64,000 nt of DNA from assembly GCF_001618145.1 (NCBI RefSeq), contig NZ_LQNF01000017.1:1-64000 (forward strand). Direction: 5' to 3'. This DNA comes from Oceanobacillus damuensis. GTDB lineage: Bacteria > Bacillota > Bacilli > Bacillales > Amphibacillaceae. Shown piece after piece: positions 9,973-18,578 of this stretch; position 1 is the first letter of the stretch, and each line of letters starts with the position of its first letter. The notes below the pieces were generated by a model. It was not told where the DNA came from. It searched no databases and was given only the letters and a program-made list of their open reading frames with translations. A program made the position numbers and the translations under genes.

Positions 9973-11164
9973 AAAGTCGCATAGTTTGCCTCACGTAAAA
10001 CATTGCGGGATGAAGCGGGAAGGCTGAGATGCTAATCCGAACCGAAGGCTGAAGGTAAAATTTCAGTCAGGGGCAACGCATAGGTGGTGAACCTCTTGGA
10101 GAATATAATCCACCCACGAGACCGCAACATTACACACACTTAAAATTTTTATGGTATTGGGGGATAGGAATGAATCGCGGATATGCAGGGTTCTATAAAG
10201 GTTATTATTTAAGAAGTTCTTATGAATACGCATATGCTAAATTTCTAGACTATCATTCAATAAGTTGGAAATATGAACTAGACCTATTTGATATCGGCTA
10301 TCGAATATATAAACCAGATTTTTTTCTGTATAACAGTAAAAATGATTTGTATAAAATAGTTGAAATAAAATCAAGAAATGAAATTGAAATGATTAAAGCA
10401 CAGAAAGCTCTACATGCTATTGAAAATCTCTTTGAAATTAAAACTGAACTGATTTCATACAAGGAATTGTTGAAATTGTATAAAGGACTACCTTTTTCAT
10501 TAAATTCGATAATAACTGAGTGGATATCCTCTGAAAACACAACTATTAATAAATCTGCTTTTGGAGAGTTAAACGGCCATTACAACAGGTCCCATACATT
10601 AGAAACCAGGAGAAGAATTGGCAAAAACACAAAAAAACTATGGGCGTCTGATAGTATAGCCAAGCAAAATATGGTTGAAGGATTAAAAAAATCTGGATTG
10701 TCTCAAAAAGGAAAATTAAAAACTCCTAGAGAGACTAGACAATGTATAGAGTGTTCAAAAACATTTATAGTGATGATTTCTTCTACTCAAAAATTTTGTA
10801 GCCAAACATGTGCAGGAAATTCTGCTATCAGAAATGCAACTGTTGCTTATGTAAATAAGCGAAATCAGATAAAAGAGGATATAAAAAATTATATTATCCG
10901 ATGGTCAGAAGAAAACAAAGAGATAGTTTTAGCTGCAACTTTCAATAAGATTAGTCCAACATTAAGTCCGCTACTGAAAGACATTCAAGATCAATTTGGA
11001 GTTAAAGATCTAAGAGTTATTTCCAATGCGGTATTCGGTCAAGATAGAGGACGTAAAGAGCTTTTAAAATTTATGAAAAATGTGTGTAATGAAAAGATAT
11101 GCTGAACTTGCAGGAAGACAACTGTAAGAACTATCGGATAAAAAGCCGATAGGATAACAAATTG
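9973..11164 (+). ncRNA. Group I intron 2 of nrdJ, encoding a homing endonuclease
   Basis: The 1192-nt insert shows a group I core. P1 pairs exon CGTGTGGT (9965-9972) with guide GCCTCACG (9988-9995), with a U.G at the splice site. P3 is TTGCGG (10003-10008) with CCGCAA (10122-10127). P6 is GGCTGAA (10047-10053) with TTCAGTC (10062-10068). P7 is GCATA (10078-10082) with TATGC (10182-10186). GGTGG (10083-10087) with CCACC (10110-10114) forms an extra stem between P7 and P3, as in subgroup IA. A P9-type hairpin lies at 11131-11152, and the intron ends in G. Splicing joins TNPCG to EQPLAPYS. The P7 3' strand lies inside the start of the endonuclease ORF. Confidence 0.85.
10170..11105 (+). CDS. Intron-encoded homing endonuclease, PD-(D/E)xK-like with NUMOD3 and zinc finger
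   Basis: This 311-residue protein is predicted to cut intronless nrdJ and drive intron homing. Residues 1-100 look like a PD-(D/E)xK nuclease: E19 in RSSYEYAYAKFLD, KPDFFLY with D50, and VEIKS with E65 and K67. Residues about 130-156 (HYNRSHTLETRRRIGKNTKKLW) resemble a NUMOD3 DNA-binding module. C192, C195, C210 and C214 form a CX2C-X14-CX3C zinc finger. A basic tail follows. GGGGGATAGGA precedes the ATG. Codons are more AT-rich than in the flanking exons. The fold assignments are motif-based; no HNH, GIY-YIG or LAGLIDADG motif is visible. Confidence 0.75.
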   Translation: MNRGYAGFYKGYYLRSSYEYAYAKFLDYHSISWKYELDLFDIGYRIYKPDFFLYNSKNDLYKIVEIKSRNEIEMIKAQKALHAIENLFEIKTELISYKELLKLYKGLPFSLNSIITEWISSENTTINKSAFGELNGHYNRSHTLETRRRIGKNTKKLWASDSIAKQNMVEGLKKSGLSQKGKLKTPRETRQCIECSKTFIVMISSTQKFCSQTCAGNSAIRNATVAYVNKRNQIKEDIKNYIIRWSEENKEIVLAATFNKISPTLSPLLKDIQDQFGVKDLRVISNAVFGQDRGRKELLKFMKNVCNEKIC

Positions 11165-12286
11165 GAACAACCACTTGCACCTTATTCAGTCTGTAACCTG
11201 GCTGCGGTGAACTTAGCTGAAATGGCTGATAAGGATGCAAAAACAGTTAATTTTGAAAAGCTTAAACAAACGGTTCAGACTGGTGTGAGAATGCAGGATA
11301 ATGTAATCGACGCAACCCCATACTTCCTGGAAGAGAACAAAAAGCAGGCACTTGGAGAACGACGTGTAGGCTTGGGTGTCATGGGAATGCACGATCTGTT
11401 AATCTACTGTGAAACCCCTTATGGATCAAAAGAGGGAAATGAATTGGTGGACAAAGTATTTGAAACCATCGCAACAACTGCTTACCGTACATCCATTGAG
11501 ATTGCGAAAGAAAAGGGAAGTTTCCCATTCCTGATCGGTAATACAGAAGAAGAAACAGCAGAATTGCGAGAAGCATTCATCAATACAGGATATATGAAAA
11601 AAATGCCAGAAGATATCCGACAAGATATCCTTAAATATGGTATCCGAAACTCACACTTATTAACGGTTGCACCGACAGGCAGCACGGGAACAATGGTTGG
11701 AGTGAGCACAGGATTGGAACCGTATTTCTCCTTCTCCTATTTCAGAAGTGGAAGACTTGGTAAATTTATCGAAGTAAAAGCAGATATTGTACAGGAATAT
11801 CTTGATAGAAATCCTGACGCAGATGCGGACAATCTTCCGGAATGGTTCGTTACAGCCATGGATTTGGCACCTGAAGCACATGCAGATACACAATGTGTCA
11901 TCCAGCGCTGGGTCGACAGTTCCATCTCGAAAACCGTAAACGCACCAAAAGGATATACGGTAAATCAAGTAGAAAGTGTTTATCAACGGCTTTACAATGG
12001 CGGAGCAAAAGGTGGAACTGTCTATGTGGATGGAAGCCGTGACTCACAAGTACTGACATTGAAAGCGGAAGAAAATACGGTCGGAGAACAAACAGAATTG
12101 TTTACAGACCAGGAAAAACCGAAAGTCGTTTTAATGGATACAATCCAGGAATTAGGAAAAACAAACGTCACAATCGGTTCAGAAGTCGGAGACACCTGCC
12201 CAGTGTGCAGAGAGGGAAGTGTGGAAGATATCGGTGGTTGTAATACATGTACAAGCTGTGGAGCACAGTTGAAATGCGGATTATAA
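11165..12286 (+). CDS. nrdJ: Class II ribonucleotide reductase, exon 3
   Basis: The last exon encodes residues 481-853. It starts with E481 of the catalytic Cys-Gly-Glu motif, followed by QPLAPYSVCNL with C490, the likely redox partner of C189. VAPTGSTGTM is the phosphate-binding loop. The C-terminus is cysteine-rich (CPVCREGSVEDIGGCNTCTSCGAQLKCGL), resembling the zinc-ribbon or redox tail of NrdJ proteins. A TTG at 11162 gives an apparent start, but it is intron sequence. The gene ends at 12286, just before a strong terminator. Confidence 0.93.
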   Translation, partial: EQPLAPYSVCNLAAVNLAEMADKDAKTVNFEKLKQTVQTGVRMQDNVIDATPYFLEENKKQALGERRVGLGVMGMHDLLIYCETPYGSKEGNELVDKVFETIATTAYRTSIEIAKEKGSFPFLIGNTEEETAELREAFINTGYMKKMPEDIRQDILKYGIRNSHLLTVAPTGSTGTMVGVSTGLEPYFSFSYFRSGRLGKFIEVKADIVQEYLDRNPDADADNLPEWFVTAMDLAPEAHADTQCVIQRWVDSSISKTVNAPKGYTVNQVESVYQRLYNGGAKGGTVYVDGSRDSQVLTLKAEENTVGEQTELFTDQEKPKVVLMDTIQELGKTNVTIGSEVGDTCPVCREGSVEDIGGCNTCTSCGAQLKCGL

Positions 12287-12295
12287 GATAGATGG

Positions 12296-12325
12296 AAAAG
12301 GACCATATTCATGTGGTCCTTTTTC
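12296..12325 (+). terminator. nrdJ terminator
   Basis: AAAAGGACCA pairs with TGGTCCTTTT and is followed by a T-rich run. It lies just after the nrdJ stop codon. Confidence 0.88.
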
Positions 12326-12431
12326 TTCTTCCAACATTATGACTTGAGTTAAGCTTGAATTTCCTGTATCCTCAAAGAATAGAAACAGTTTTGCCCTAGA
12401 CAAAATATTTTTTGAAACGAGGAGATTCCTT

Positions 12432-12851
12432 ATGCCTACACCAAGTATGGAAGATTATATAGAACAAATATATAACCTCATCGAATCCAAAGGATATGCC
12501 AGAGTATCCGATATTGCCGAAGAACTTGAAGTACATCCTTCATCTGTAACGAAAATGGTTCAGAAGCTTGATAAAGACAAATATTTAAATTATGAAAAGT
12601 ACAGGGGCTTTGTTCTTACTGCTAAGGGAAAGAAAATTGGAGAGCGGCTTGTGTTCAGACATGAGCTTCTTGAAGAATTCCTTGAAATCATCGGGGTCGA
12701 GAAAGATAATATTTATCAAGATGTAGAAGGAATTGAGCATCACCTTAGCTGGAATTCCATTGATCGGATAGGAGACGTAGTGAACTATTTTAAATCTGAT
12801 CATGCACGGATCATAGAATTGAAGAAATCAGCGGACGTCAGCGAAAAATAA
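12432..12851 (+). CDS. mntR: Manganese-dependent transcriptional regulator MntR
   Basis: This 139-residue DtxR-family repressor blocks manganese uptake genes when Mn(II) is plentiful. The N-terminal winged helix reads [31 protein letters not shown]. Metal ligands are conserved: D7 and E10 in SMEDYIEQI, and the E/H cluster VEGIEHHLS in the dimerisation domain. It is full length compared with B. subtilis MntR (142 aa). ACGAGGAGAT precedes the ATG. It stands alone between two terminators and keeps the B. subtilis position near gcv. Confidence 0.95.
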   Translation: MPTPSMEDYIEQIYNLIESKGYARVSDIAEELEVHPSSVTKMVQKLDKDKYLNYEKYRGFVLTAKGKKIGERLVFRHELLEEFLEIIGVEKDNIYQDVEGIEHHLSWNSIDRIGDVVNYFKSDHARIIELKKSADVSEK

Positions 12852-12860
12852 ACCAAGCTA

Positions 12861-12896
12861 AAACCATACAATTTTTAAACAAATTGTATGGTTTTT
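12861..12896 (+). terminator. mntR terminator
   Basis: AAACCATACAATTT pairs with AAATTGTATGGTTT around a six-base loop, then TTTC follows. It lies ten bases after the mntR stop codon. Confidence 0.88.
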
Positions 12897-13020
12897 CAAT
12901 TGCATTGGTTCTATTTCTAAAAGCCAGTGCTTACATATAGATTAAATCGATTTGTTGGTCATAAAGTAATTTGTTGTTATTCGCATCAAGAAGGGCCAAA
13001 TAAGCATAGGGAGCGATCCT

Positions 13021-13914
13021 GTGAAAATTGATGGGGTATTTTCAGGTGGAGGTGTAAAAGCGTTTGCCTATTTAGGTGTGCTCGAAGTTCTGCAAGAGCA
13101 AAACCTGGAACTGGAAAGGGTAGCAGGCACTTCAGCCGGAGCGATCGTAGCCTCATTAATCGCTGCTGGTTACAATATTGATGAAATGAAAGAACTGATA
13201 AATGAATTGGATTTATCGGTCTTTCTTGACCCGCCCGTACTCACGAAGATACTGCCTGTTTCCAAATGGCTGTTTCTTTATAGTATGCTTGGCATCAACA
13301 AAGGGGCTAAATTGGAAAATTGGCTCGAGAGGATATTGGCGAATAGGGGGATTCACACATTTCACGATCTCAAGCCTGGTTATCTGAAAGTTGTAGTGAG
13401 TGACCTTACATTAGGCAAACTAATCGTGATGCCGGATGATCTGGAAAGGGTGTACGGTATTGATCCATCTTATTTTCCAGTGGCGAAAGCAGTTAGAATG
13501 AGTGCTGGATTTCCTTTCTTTTTTATGCCTAAGAAAATGCCTGGCAGATATAAAAAGAAAAGCATTATGGTGGACGGTGGATTATTAAGTAATTTTCCTT
13601 TATGGATCTTCGATAATGGAACTGATATCAAACAGAGGCCTCTTCTAGGTGTTAAGTTGACAGATGCCACAGACAATGGGATAGGGCCAAGAGACATCAA
13701 GAATGCTCTCGACATGTTCCATGCACTATTCACCACAATGAAGCAGGCACATGATGCAAGATACATATCAAAGAATGATAAGCAGAATATTATATTTGTT
13801 CCTGTTACACATACAGACGCGGTGAATTTTCATATTTCGGAGAAAGTGAAAACCGAACTGATCCAAAGCGGAAAAGAGAATACGGTGAAATTTTTAAGCA
13901 AGTGGAGCAAATAA
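13021..13914 (+). CDS. yqhO: Patatin-like phospholipase YqhO
   Basis: This 297-residue patatin-family acyl hydrolase has the oxyanion loop GGGVKAFAYLG at the N-terminus, the nucleophile elbow GTSAG and the catalytic Asp in MVDGGLLSNFP. Together these make the Ser-Asp dyad. Its substrate is probably a membrane lipid or lysophospholipid, which is inferred from the family. It starts at GTG 13021 behind AGGGAGCGATCC. No signal peptide is seen. It is the single gene between mntR and the convergent yqhP, as in B. subtilis. Confidence 0.9.
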   Translation: MKIDGVFSGGGVKAFAYLGVLEVLQEQNLELERVAGTSAGAIVASLIAAGYNIDEMKELINELDLSVFLDPPVLTKILPVSKWLFLYSMLGINKGAKLENWLERILANRGIHTFHDLKPGYLKVVVSDLTLGKLIVMPDDLERVYGIDPSYFPVAKAVRMSAGFPFFFMPKKMPGRYKKKSIMVDGGLLSNFPLWIFDNGTDIKQRPLLGVKLTDATDNGIGPRDIKNALDMFHALFTTMKQAHDARYISKNDKQNIIFVPVTHTDAVNFHISEKVKTELIQSGKENTVKFLSKWSK

Positions 13915-13915
13915 T

Positions 13916-13953
13916 AAAGACCGTACTTCGTTAAAAAGAAGCCCGGTCTTTTC
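13916..13953. terminator. yqhO/yqhP convergent terminator
   Basis: AAAGACCG and CGGTCTTT flank a longer imperfect loop, with a T-rich tail on the plus strand. The 3' arm overlaps the last codons of the convergent yqhP. Confidence 0.6.
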
Positions 13954-14314
13954 CTTTTTGTTTATTGCCTTCGATGACCTTTAAATGGGATGCGCGTCTA
14001 TTTCTCTTTTTCTTTTGTGGGGTTGAAGTTTTAGAATTCGCTGGTGCGGAAAAATTAACTTGCTTCGGTTGCTTATATTTCATCTTTGATTGTTTGACAG
14101 CCTGTTTGTATTTCTTCATATCATCAGTATTGGATGGACCCCGCTTCCTCAAAACGAAAAAATAAAGTAAGGCGAATATTGCTGCACCAATCCCAAGCAT
14201 GAGGAGAATATTGGTGAGGAAGTTTACTGTATTTCCAAGAAGCTGCGAAATCAACCCGACAACGGCCAAACCAATGATCAGATATATGAAAATAGAAAAT
14301 TTATTGCCTCCCAT
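13931..14314 (-). CDS. yqhP: Small membrane protein YqhP (SA1362-like)
   Basis: This 127-residue protein has two closely spaced membrane helices (FSIFIYLIIGLAVVGLISQLLG and FLTNILLMLGIGAAIFALLYFFV). A long, very basic cytoplasmic tail follows, rich in K, Q and R. The architecture and location match the YqhP/SA1362 family of unknown function. ATG 14314 has AAGGAGG seven bases upstream. It probably has its own promoter in the gap 14315-14625, where I see no other gene. Confidence 0.85.
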   Translation of the reverse strand: MGGNKFSIFIYLIIGLAVVGLISQLLGNTVNFLTNILLMLGIGAAIFALLYFFVLRKRGPSNTDDMKKYKQAVKQSKMKYKQPKQVNFSAPANSKTSTPQKKKRNRRASHLKVIEGNKQKGKDRASF

Positions 14315-14625
14315 ACGATTTCCTCCTTTCACAGTCTTTTTGTTAATACCCCTATTACTAGGCTATACCACTAATAAGGTCTTTTTACCCGTTTTTCACC
14401 AAAATTTTGTATAAAGTTTTCTATTAAAATTGTTTCCATTGACATTGAAAAATATTCATTGTGGATGATTATTCAAAGCAGTTCTTTATTCAACTTCACC
14501 CTTATTCTTATTCTACTAAAATAATCTGTACAGAACTACTATTTTACCTCCTGCACCTAGAAACAGTTAGCTGCTGTAATTTCTTTTTAGGTGTTTGGCA
14601 ATAATAGTGTTGGAGGTGTATTAAA

Positions 14626-15135
14626 ATGACAGCAGAAAAACAAGAAAATGCAGTTCGTTCAGAAGAACAATTATCGATTTTATCACGATCCTTACTCACC
14701 GGATTTATCGGAGGAATATTTTGGAGCAGTATTGGCAGCTTGATGTATTATTTTAATTTCAGTGAAGTGGCACCAAGATCATTTATTTTGAAGTCATGGC
14801 TCTCGGCTCCATGGACAGACAGATGGCTTGGTTTCGTCATAACGATTCTGTTAGCCGGATTAATCTCAATCGGAGCCGCATTCATTTACTACGGCCTTTT
14901 CAAAAAAATTAACTCGATGTGGGTGGGATTATTTTACGGTGCAGCTTTATGGGGTGCTATTATTATACTTATGCAACCTATGTTCCCCAATATACCGGCC
15001 TTTAACGAATTATCCTACAATACAATCATTTCTACGTTATGTCTGTTCATTCTTTACGGAACTTTTATCGGTTACTCCATATCTTACGACTATCATGATA
15101 TGAAGATAAGAGAAATAAAGAAGTCAAAAGAGTAA
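14626..15135 (+). CDS. yqhR: Conserved membrane protein YqhR
   Basis: This 169-residue integral membrane protein has about four hydrophobic helices (around residues 22-45, 67-92, 100-120 and 135-155) and short charged ends. It matches YqhR of the Bacillaceae in size, in the WSSIGSLMYYFNFSEVAPRSFIL region and in its place before yqhT. The function is unknown. GGAGGTGT precedes the ATG. The 310-bp gap upstream (14315-14625) holds nothing else I can support beyond AT-rich promoter-like sequence. Confidence 0.85.
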   Translation: MTAEKQENAVRSEEQLSILSRSLLTGFIGGIFWSSIGSLMYYFNFSEVAPRSFILKSWLSAPWTDRWLGFVITILLAGLISIGAAFIYYGLFKKINSMWVGLFYGAALWGAIIILMQPMFPNIPAFNELSYNTIISTLCLFILYGTFIGYSISYDYHDMKIREIKKSKE

Positions 15136-15242
15136 ATAAGATTTATTGAACAGAATAAATTATTCAAATTTATCCATTTATGATACACTTATTCACAGAA
15201 AATAATTGAAATTGTTACGGAACAAAGGGGGATTACAAGTAA

Positions 15243-16304
15243 ATGGAGAAACTAAAAAAACTGAGAAATAAACTTAAATTGAATAAATTGGATGCAATAT
15301 TAATAACGAGTCCAATTAACAGAAGATACATAACCGGTTTTACCGGAACTGCAGGCGCTGCCATTATTTCCCAAACAGATGCAACGTTCATTACTGACTT
15401 CAGATATACGGAGCAGGCTGCAGAGCAAGCAACGGATTTCAGTATTGTAGAACATAAACAACTAATAGAAGATGGAATTGCTGATCAAATAAAGGCAATG
15501 GGAATCAATCATCTCGGTTTCGAAAAAGACTATGTCACCTATACACAGTTTGAAAACTATAACAAAAAATTCGGTGTTGAACTGATTCCTGTTAGTGGTC
15601 TCATCGAAGAGATTCGGCTTATTAAAACAAGTGATGAACTGAATATCATGAAAAAGGCAGCAAAAATCGCTGACGATGCATTTGAACATATTCAGTCATT
15701 CATTAAACCCGGTGTCAAAGAAATTGATATTTCCAATGAGCTGGAATTTTTTATGCGCAGACAAGGTGCGATATCTTCCAGTTTTGATACTATCGTGGCA
15801 TCCGGCTTCCGTTCCGCTTTTCCGCATGGGGTAGCTTCCGAAAAAGAAATCGGGAATGGGGAGCTTGTGACATTGGATTTTGGTGCACTTTATGAAGGCT
15901 ACTGCTCCGATATTACAAGAACGGTTGCAGTCGGAGAAATTTCAAGCGAATTAAGAGAGATTTATGATATAGTATTAGAGGCAAATCTTCGTGGAGTGAA
16001 CGGTATTAAACCGGGAATGACCGGTATTGAGGCTGATGCGCTGACAAGAGACTATATTACGGAAAAAGGCTATGGAAAAAACTTTGGTCATTCCACTGGT
16101 CACGGATTAGGACTTGAAGTGCATGAAGGTCCTGGATTGTCCTATCGTTCAGATAAAATACTGGAGACTGGCATGGTAGTTACAGTGGAACCCGGCATCT
16201 ATGTTAACGGTCTTGGCGGATGCAGGATCGAAGACGATATCGTAATAACGGATACAGGCAATGAACGCCTGACGTTTGCTCCAAAAGAATTGATACAGCT
16301 TTAA
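15243..16304 (+). CDS. yqhT: M24 family Xaa-Pro-type peptidase YqhT
   Basis: This 353-residue metallopeptidase of the creatinase/aminopeptidase P type removes N-terminal residues next to proline. The N-terminal creatinase domain (1-125) is followed by the pita-bread domain. Its metal ligands sit in [17 protein letters not shown] (two Asp), [10 protein letters not shown] (His), VTVEPGIY (Glu) and CRIEDD (Glu). It is cytosolic, with no signal peptide. ATG 15243 follows AAAGGGGGATTACAAGTAA. The next gene is efp, which needs post-translational modification in Bacilli; adjacency is conserved in this group. The true peptide substrate is not known. Confidence 0.93.
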   Translation: MEKLKKLRNKLKLNKLDAILITSPINRRYITGFTGTAGAAIISQTDATFITDFRYTEQAAEQATDFSIVEHKQLIEDGIADQIKAMGINHLGFEKDYVTYTQFENYNKKFGVELIPVSGLIEEIRLIKTSDELNIMKKAAKIADDAFEHIQSFIKPGVKEIDISNELEFFMRRQGAISSSFDTIVASGFRSAFPHGVASEKEIGNGELVTLDFGALYEGYCSDITRTVAVGEISSELREIYDIVLEANLRGVNGIKPGMTGIEADALTRDYITEKGYGKNFGHSTGHGLGLEVHEGPGLSYRSDKILETGMVVTVEPGIYVNGLGGCRIEDDIVITDTGNERLTFAPKELIQL

Positions 16305-16330
16305 GCTTTCTACATAAGGGAGGAATTATA

Positions 16331-16888
16331 TTGATTTCAGTTAACGATTTTAAAACAGGCTTAACAATTGAAGTGGATAATGACATCTGGCAGGTTTTGG
16401 AATTCCAGCATGTAAAACCAGGAAAAGGTGCAGCCTTTGTCCGTTCAAAGCTTCGTAATTTAAGAAGTGGGAACATCCAGGAAAAAACATTCCGTGGTGG
16501 CGAAAAAGTGAGCAAGGCACATATTGAAAATAAGAAAATGCAATATTTGTATGCCTCTGGGGATACACATGCATTTATGGATACAAACACTTTTGAACAA
16601 ATCGAACTCCAATCCAGTCAGATTGAACAACAGTTGAAGTTCATAAAAGAAAACATGGAAGTATCCGTTATCAGTTATGAAGGTGAAATTTTAGGTGTTG
16701 ACCTGCCGAAGAATGTGGAGCTGGAAGTCGCTGAAACCGAACCTGGCATCAAAGGCGATACTGCGAGCGGCGGTACAAAGCCTGCAACGCTTGAAACAGG
16801 CCATACGCTTCAAGTACCATTTTTCATCAACCAGGGTGATGTGCTGATCATCAATACTTCGGACGGAAAATACGTATCCAGAGCCTAA
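16331..16888 (+). CDS. efp: Translation elongation factor P
   Basis: EF-P is a 185-residue three-domain protein that rescues ribosomes stalled at polyproline stretches. The tip of the N-terminal KOW domain keeps the modified lysine in [12 protein letters not shown]. The two OB domains follow, ending in [22 protein letters not shown]. It starts at TTG 16331 behind AAGGGAGGAATTATA. Known B. subtilis EF-P carries a 5-aminopentanol group on this lysine; whether that holds here is inference. It lies 26 bases after yqhT, so co-transcription is likely, and ends at a clear terminator. Confidence 0.97.
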   Translation: MISVNDFKTGLTIEVDNDIWQVLEFQHVKPGKGAAFVRSKLRNLRSGNIQEKTFRGGEKVSKAHIENKKMQYLYASGDTHAFMDTNTFEQIELQSSQIEQQLKFIKENMEVSVISYEGEILGVDLPKNVELEVAETEPGIKGDTASGGTKPATLETGHTLQVPFFINQGDVLIINTSDGKYVSRA

Positions 16889-16906
16889 TTGAATATTTCA
16901 GGTTAA

Positions 16907-16933
16907 GCAGTCCTATTAAATAGGGCTGTTTTT
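16907..16933 (+). terminator. efp terminator
   Basis: CAGTCCTA pairs with TAGGGCTG around a TTAAA loop and is followed by TTTTT. It lies shortly after the efp stop codon. Confidence 0.82.
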
Positions 16934-16996
16934 CTTTGGAAAGATTTTGTATACAACTCTTCCATTCCTCAGAATTCATTTCTTCATTATGAGAAG

Positions 16997-17025
16997 GTCA
17001 TAAATTAACCATTACGACATACATT
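16997..17025 (+). promoter_or_regulatory. Sigma-E-type promoter of spoIIIA
   Basis: GTCATAAA (-35) and CATACATT (-10) are separated by about 13 bases. This fits the mother-cell sigma-E consensus (TCATATT and CATACANT). It lies about 37 bases before spoIIIAA, whose operon is a known sigma-E target in B. subtilis. Confidence 0.75.
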
Positions 17026-17061
17026 TACTATAAAGCTACTTCCAAAAAGTGAGGAATCAAA

Positions 17062-18039
17062 ATGGACGAGATTATGCGCTTGTTTCCGGCTGGAATTAGA
17101 CAGGCATTAAAAATGAAAATCGGGGACAGATGGGATTATTTGCAGGAAATCCGAGTTCGTCTGCACCGTCCGTTAGAATTGATTTTTGATGATGGGACGG
17201 AATGGCTGCAATCCTCTATTCCAGGTAATGAAGATGGCATTTATGTAATTAATCAGCTTAGTGAGTTTTCATTATATAGGATGGAAGATGAATTAAGAGA
17301 GGGTTATATAACGATAGAAGGTGGTCATAGGGTCGGGATTGCCGGCAAGGTCATCACTTCAAACAGCAGGGTGAAGGCGATAAAGAATATCACTTTTTTT
17401 AATATACGTATTGCAAAAGAAAAGATAGGATCCGCCTCCTTAATCCTAAGACATGTATTTAAAGAAAAATACTTGAATAGCCTAATCATCGGCCCCCCGC
17501 AAACAGGAAAAACCACCTTGATCAGAGACTTGACCCGATTAATTGCAAACGGTTCAGGAAATATTGAAGCAAAAAAAGTAGGTGTCGTTGATGAGAGATC
17601 TGAGATAGGGGCATCCATAAAAGGCATACCACAGCATAATCTTGGATTGCGGACAGATGTAATGGACGGCTGTCCAAAAGCGGATGGAATGATGATGCTG
17701 ATCAGATCGATGTCTCCGGAGGTTATGGTCGTCGATGAAATCGGAAGCAGACAGGATATTGTGGCGCTCATGGAGGCGGTCAATACAGGGGTTACGATTA
17801 TCTGTACAATACATGGCAGCAATATGGAAGAATTAAAAAGACGCCCTTCATTAAAACCTGTTTTTGAACAACGTATATTTGAACGATTTATCTTATTGGA
17901 CAGGAAAAAGAGGCCTGGACAAGTCGGAAAGATATTTGATCAGAATGAAAATGAATTACTGCAGAAATCGAGGTGTGGAACAGATGAAGTGGATTGGAGC
18001 GCTACTTTTAATAGGCACAGCCACTTTGATCGGGTTTGA
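17062..18039 (+). CDS. spoIIIAA: Stage III sporulation ATPase SpoIIIAA
   Basis: This is the 325-residue secretion-type ATPase of the mother-cell/forespore feeding channel (SpoIIIA-SpoIIQ). It has Walker A GPPQTGKTT, Walker B-like VMVVDEIGSRQD and the conserved GHRVGIAGK loop, as in type II/IV secretion ATPases. It is the first gene of the operon. It is about 18 residues longer than B. subtilis SpoIIIAA, and its end overlaps spoIIIAB by 56 bases. The last residues (CGTDEVDWSATFNRHSHFDRV) look unlike a conserved domain. ATG 17062 follows AAAGTGAGGAATC. Confidence 0.94.
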   Translation: MDEIMRLFPAGIRQALKMKIGDRWDYLQEIRVRLHRPLELIFDDGTEWLQSSIPGNEDGIYVINQLSEFSLYRMEDELREGYITIEGGHRVGIAGKVITSNSRVKAIKNITFFNIRIAKEKIGSASLILRHVFKEKYLNSLIIGPPQTGKTTLIRDLTRLIANGSGNIEAKKVGVVDERSEIGASIKGIPQHNLGLRTDVMDGCPKADGMMMLIRSMSPEVMVVDEIGSRQDIVALMEAVNTGVTIICTIHGSNMEELKRRPSLKPVFEQRIFERFILLDRKKRPGQVGKIFDQNENELLQKSRCGTDEVDWSATFNRHSHFDRV

Positions 18040-18496
18040 ATGGAGTAACCGACTGACAAAACGCCCAAAGCATATTCGCCAATTAAAAAGTGCATTGCAA
18101 ATATTGGAGGCAGAAATTGTTTATAGTCAAGCACCACTGAATGAAGCGTTCCTATCTATCTCCAGAAAGATTCCAGATCCTTTAAAAACCTTTTTTGCCG
18201 TACTGGGAAGCGAAATGAAAAAGGAGCAAGTCGATTTTTTCGGTCTTTGGGAAGCGAAAGTGAATGAGTTGCTAAAGAATTCCACCCTGATAGATACAGA
18301 AAAAGAGATTTTGAAGCAATTCGGCAGAACGCTCGGGCAGCATGATATTTACCAGCAGCAAAAACAGATAAATCTTGCAATCGTTCACCTTGACAGGGAA
18401 TTGGAGGATGCTATCGAGAACAATCATAAGTACGGTAAATTGGCAAAAAGCTTAGGAATTTTAAGCGGGATATTTATTGTATTGCTTCTGATCTGA
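17984..18496 (+). CDS. spoIIIAB: Stage III sporulation protein SpoIIIAB
   Basis: This 170-residue membrane protein of the SpoIIIA channel resembles type II secretion GspF halves. It has an N-terminal membrane helix (WIGALLLIGTATLIGFEW), a cytosolic helical domain and a C-terminal helix (GILSGIFIVLLLI). The motif LGQHDIYQQQKQI is typical. ATG 17984 is chosen because GAGGTGTGG lies just upstream and the protein then has the family length. It overlaps the end of spoIIIAA, implying coupled translation. Confidence 0.93.
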   Translation: MKWIGALLLIGTATLIGFEWSNRLTKRPKHIRQLKSALQILEAEIVYSQAPLNEAFLSISRKIPDPLKTFFAVLGSEMKKEQVDFFGLWEAKVNELLKNSTLIDTEKEILKQFGRTLGQHDIYQQQKQINLAIVHLDRELEDAIENNHKYGKLAKSLGILSGIFIVLLLI

Positions 18497-18578
18497 GAAG
18501 TATTTAGAAAGAAGAAATTCAAGGAAAAATGTTTGCGCGGATTTGCGCTGTTTTTGGACTAGAGAGAGGGGCATAATC

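Noticed and set aside
11121-11152. AAGAACTATCGG near the end of intron 2 as the P7 3' strand
   Set aside because: It pairs only four bases with the R-like strand, while TATGC at 10182 pairs five. The CTATCGG is better used in its own seven-bp hairpin (P9).
17984-18039. Possible frameshift at the end of spoIIIAA, because its tail overlaps spoIIIAB by 56 bases
   Set aside because: The tail is unconserved but short. Both genes keep complete domains, and the overlap is compatible with coupled translation.
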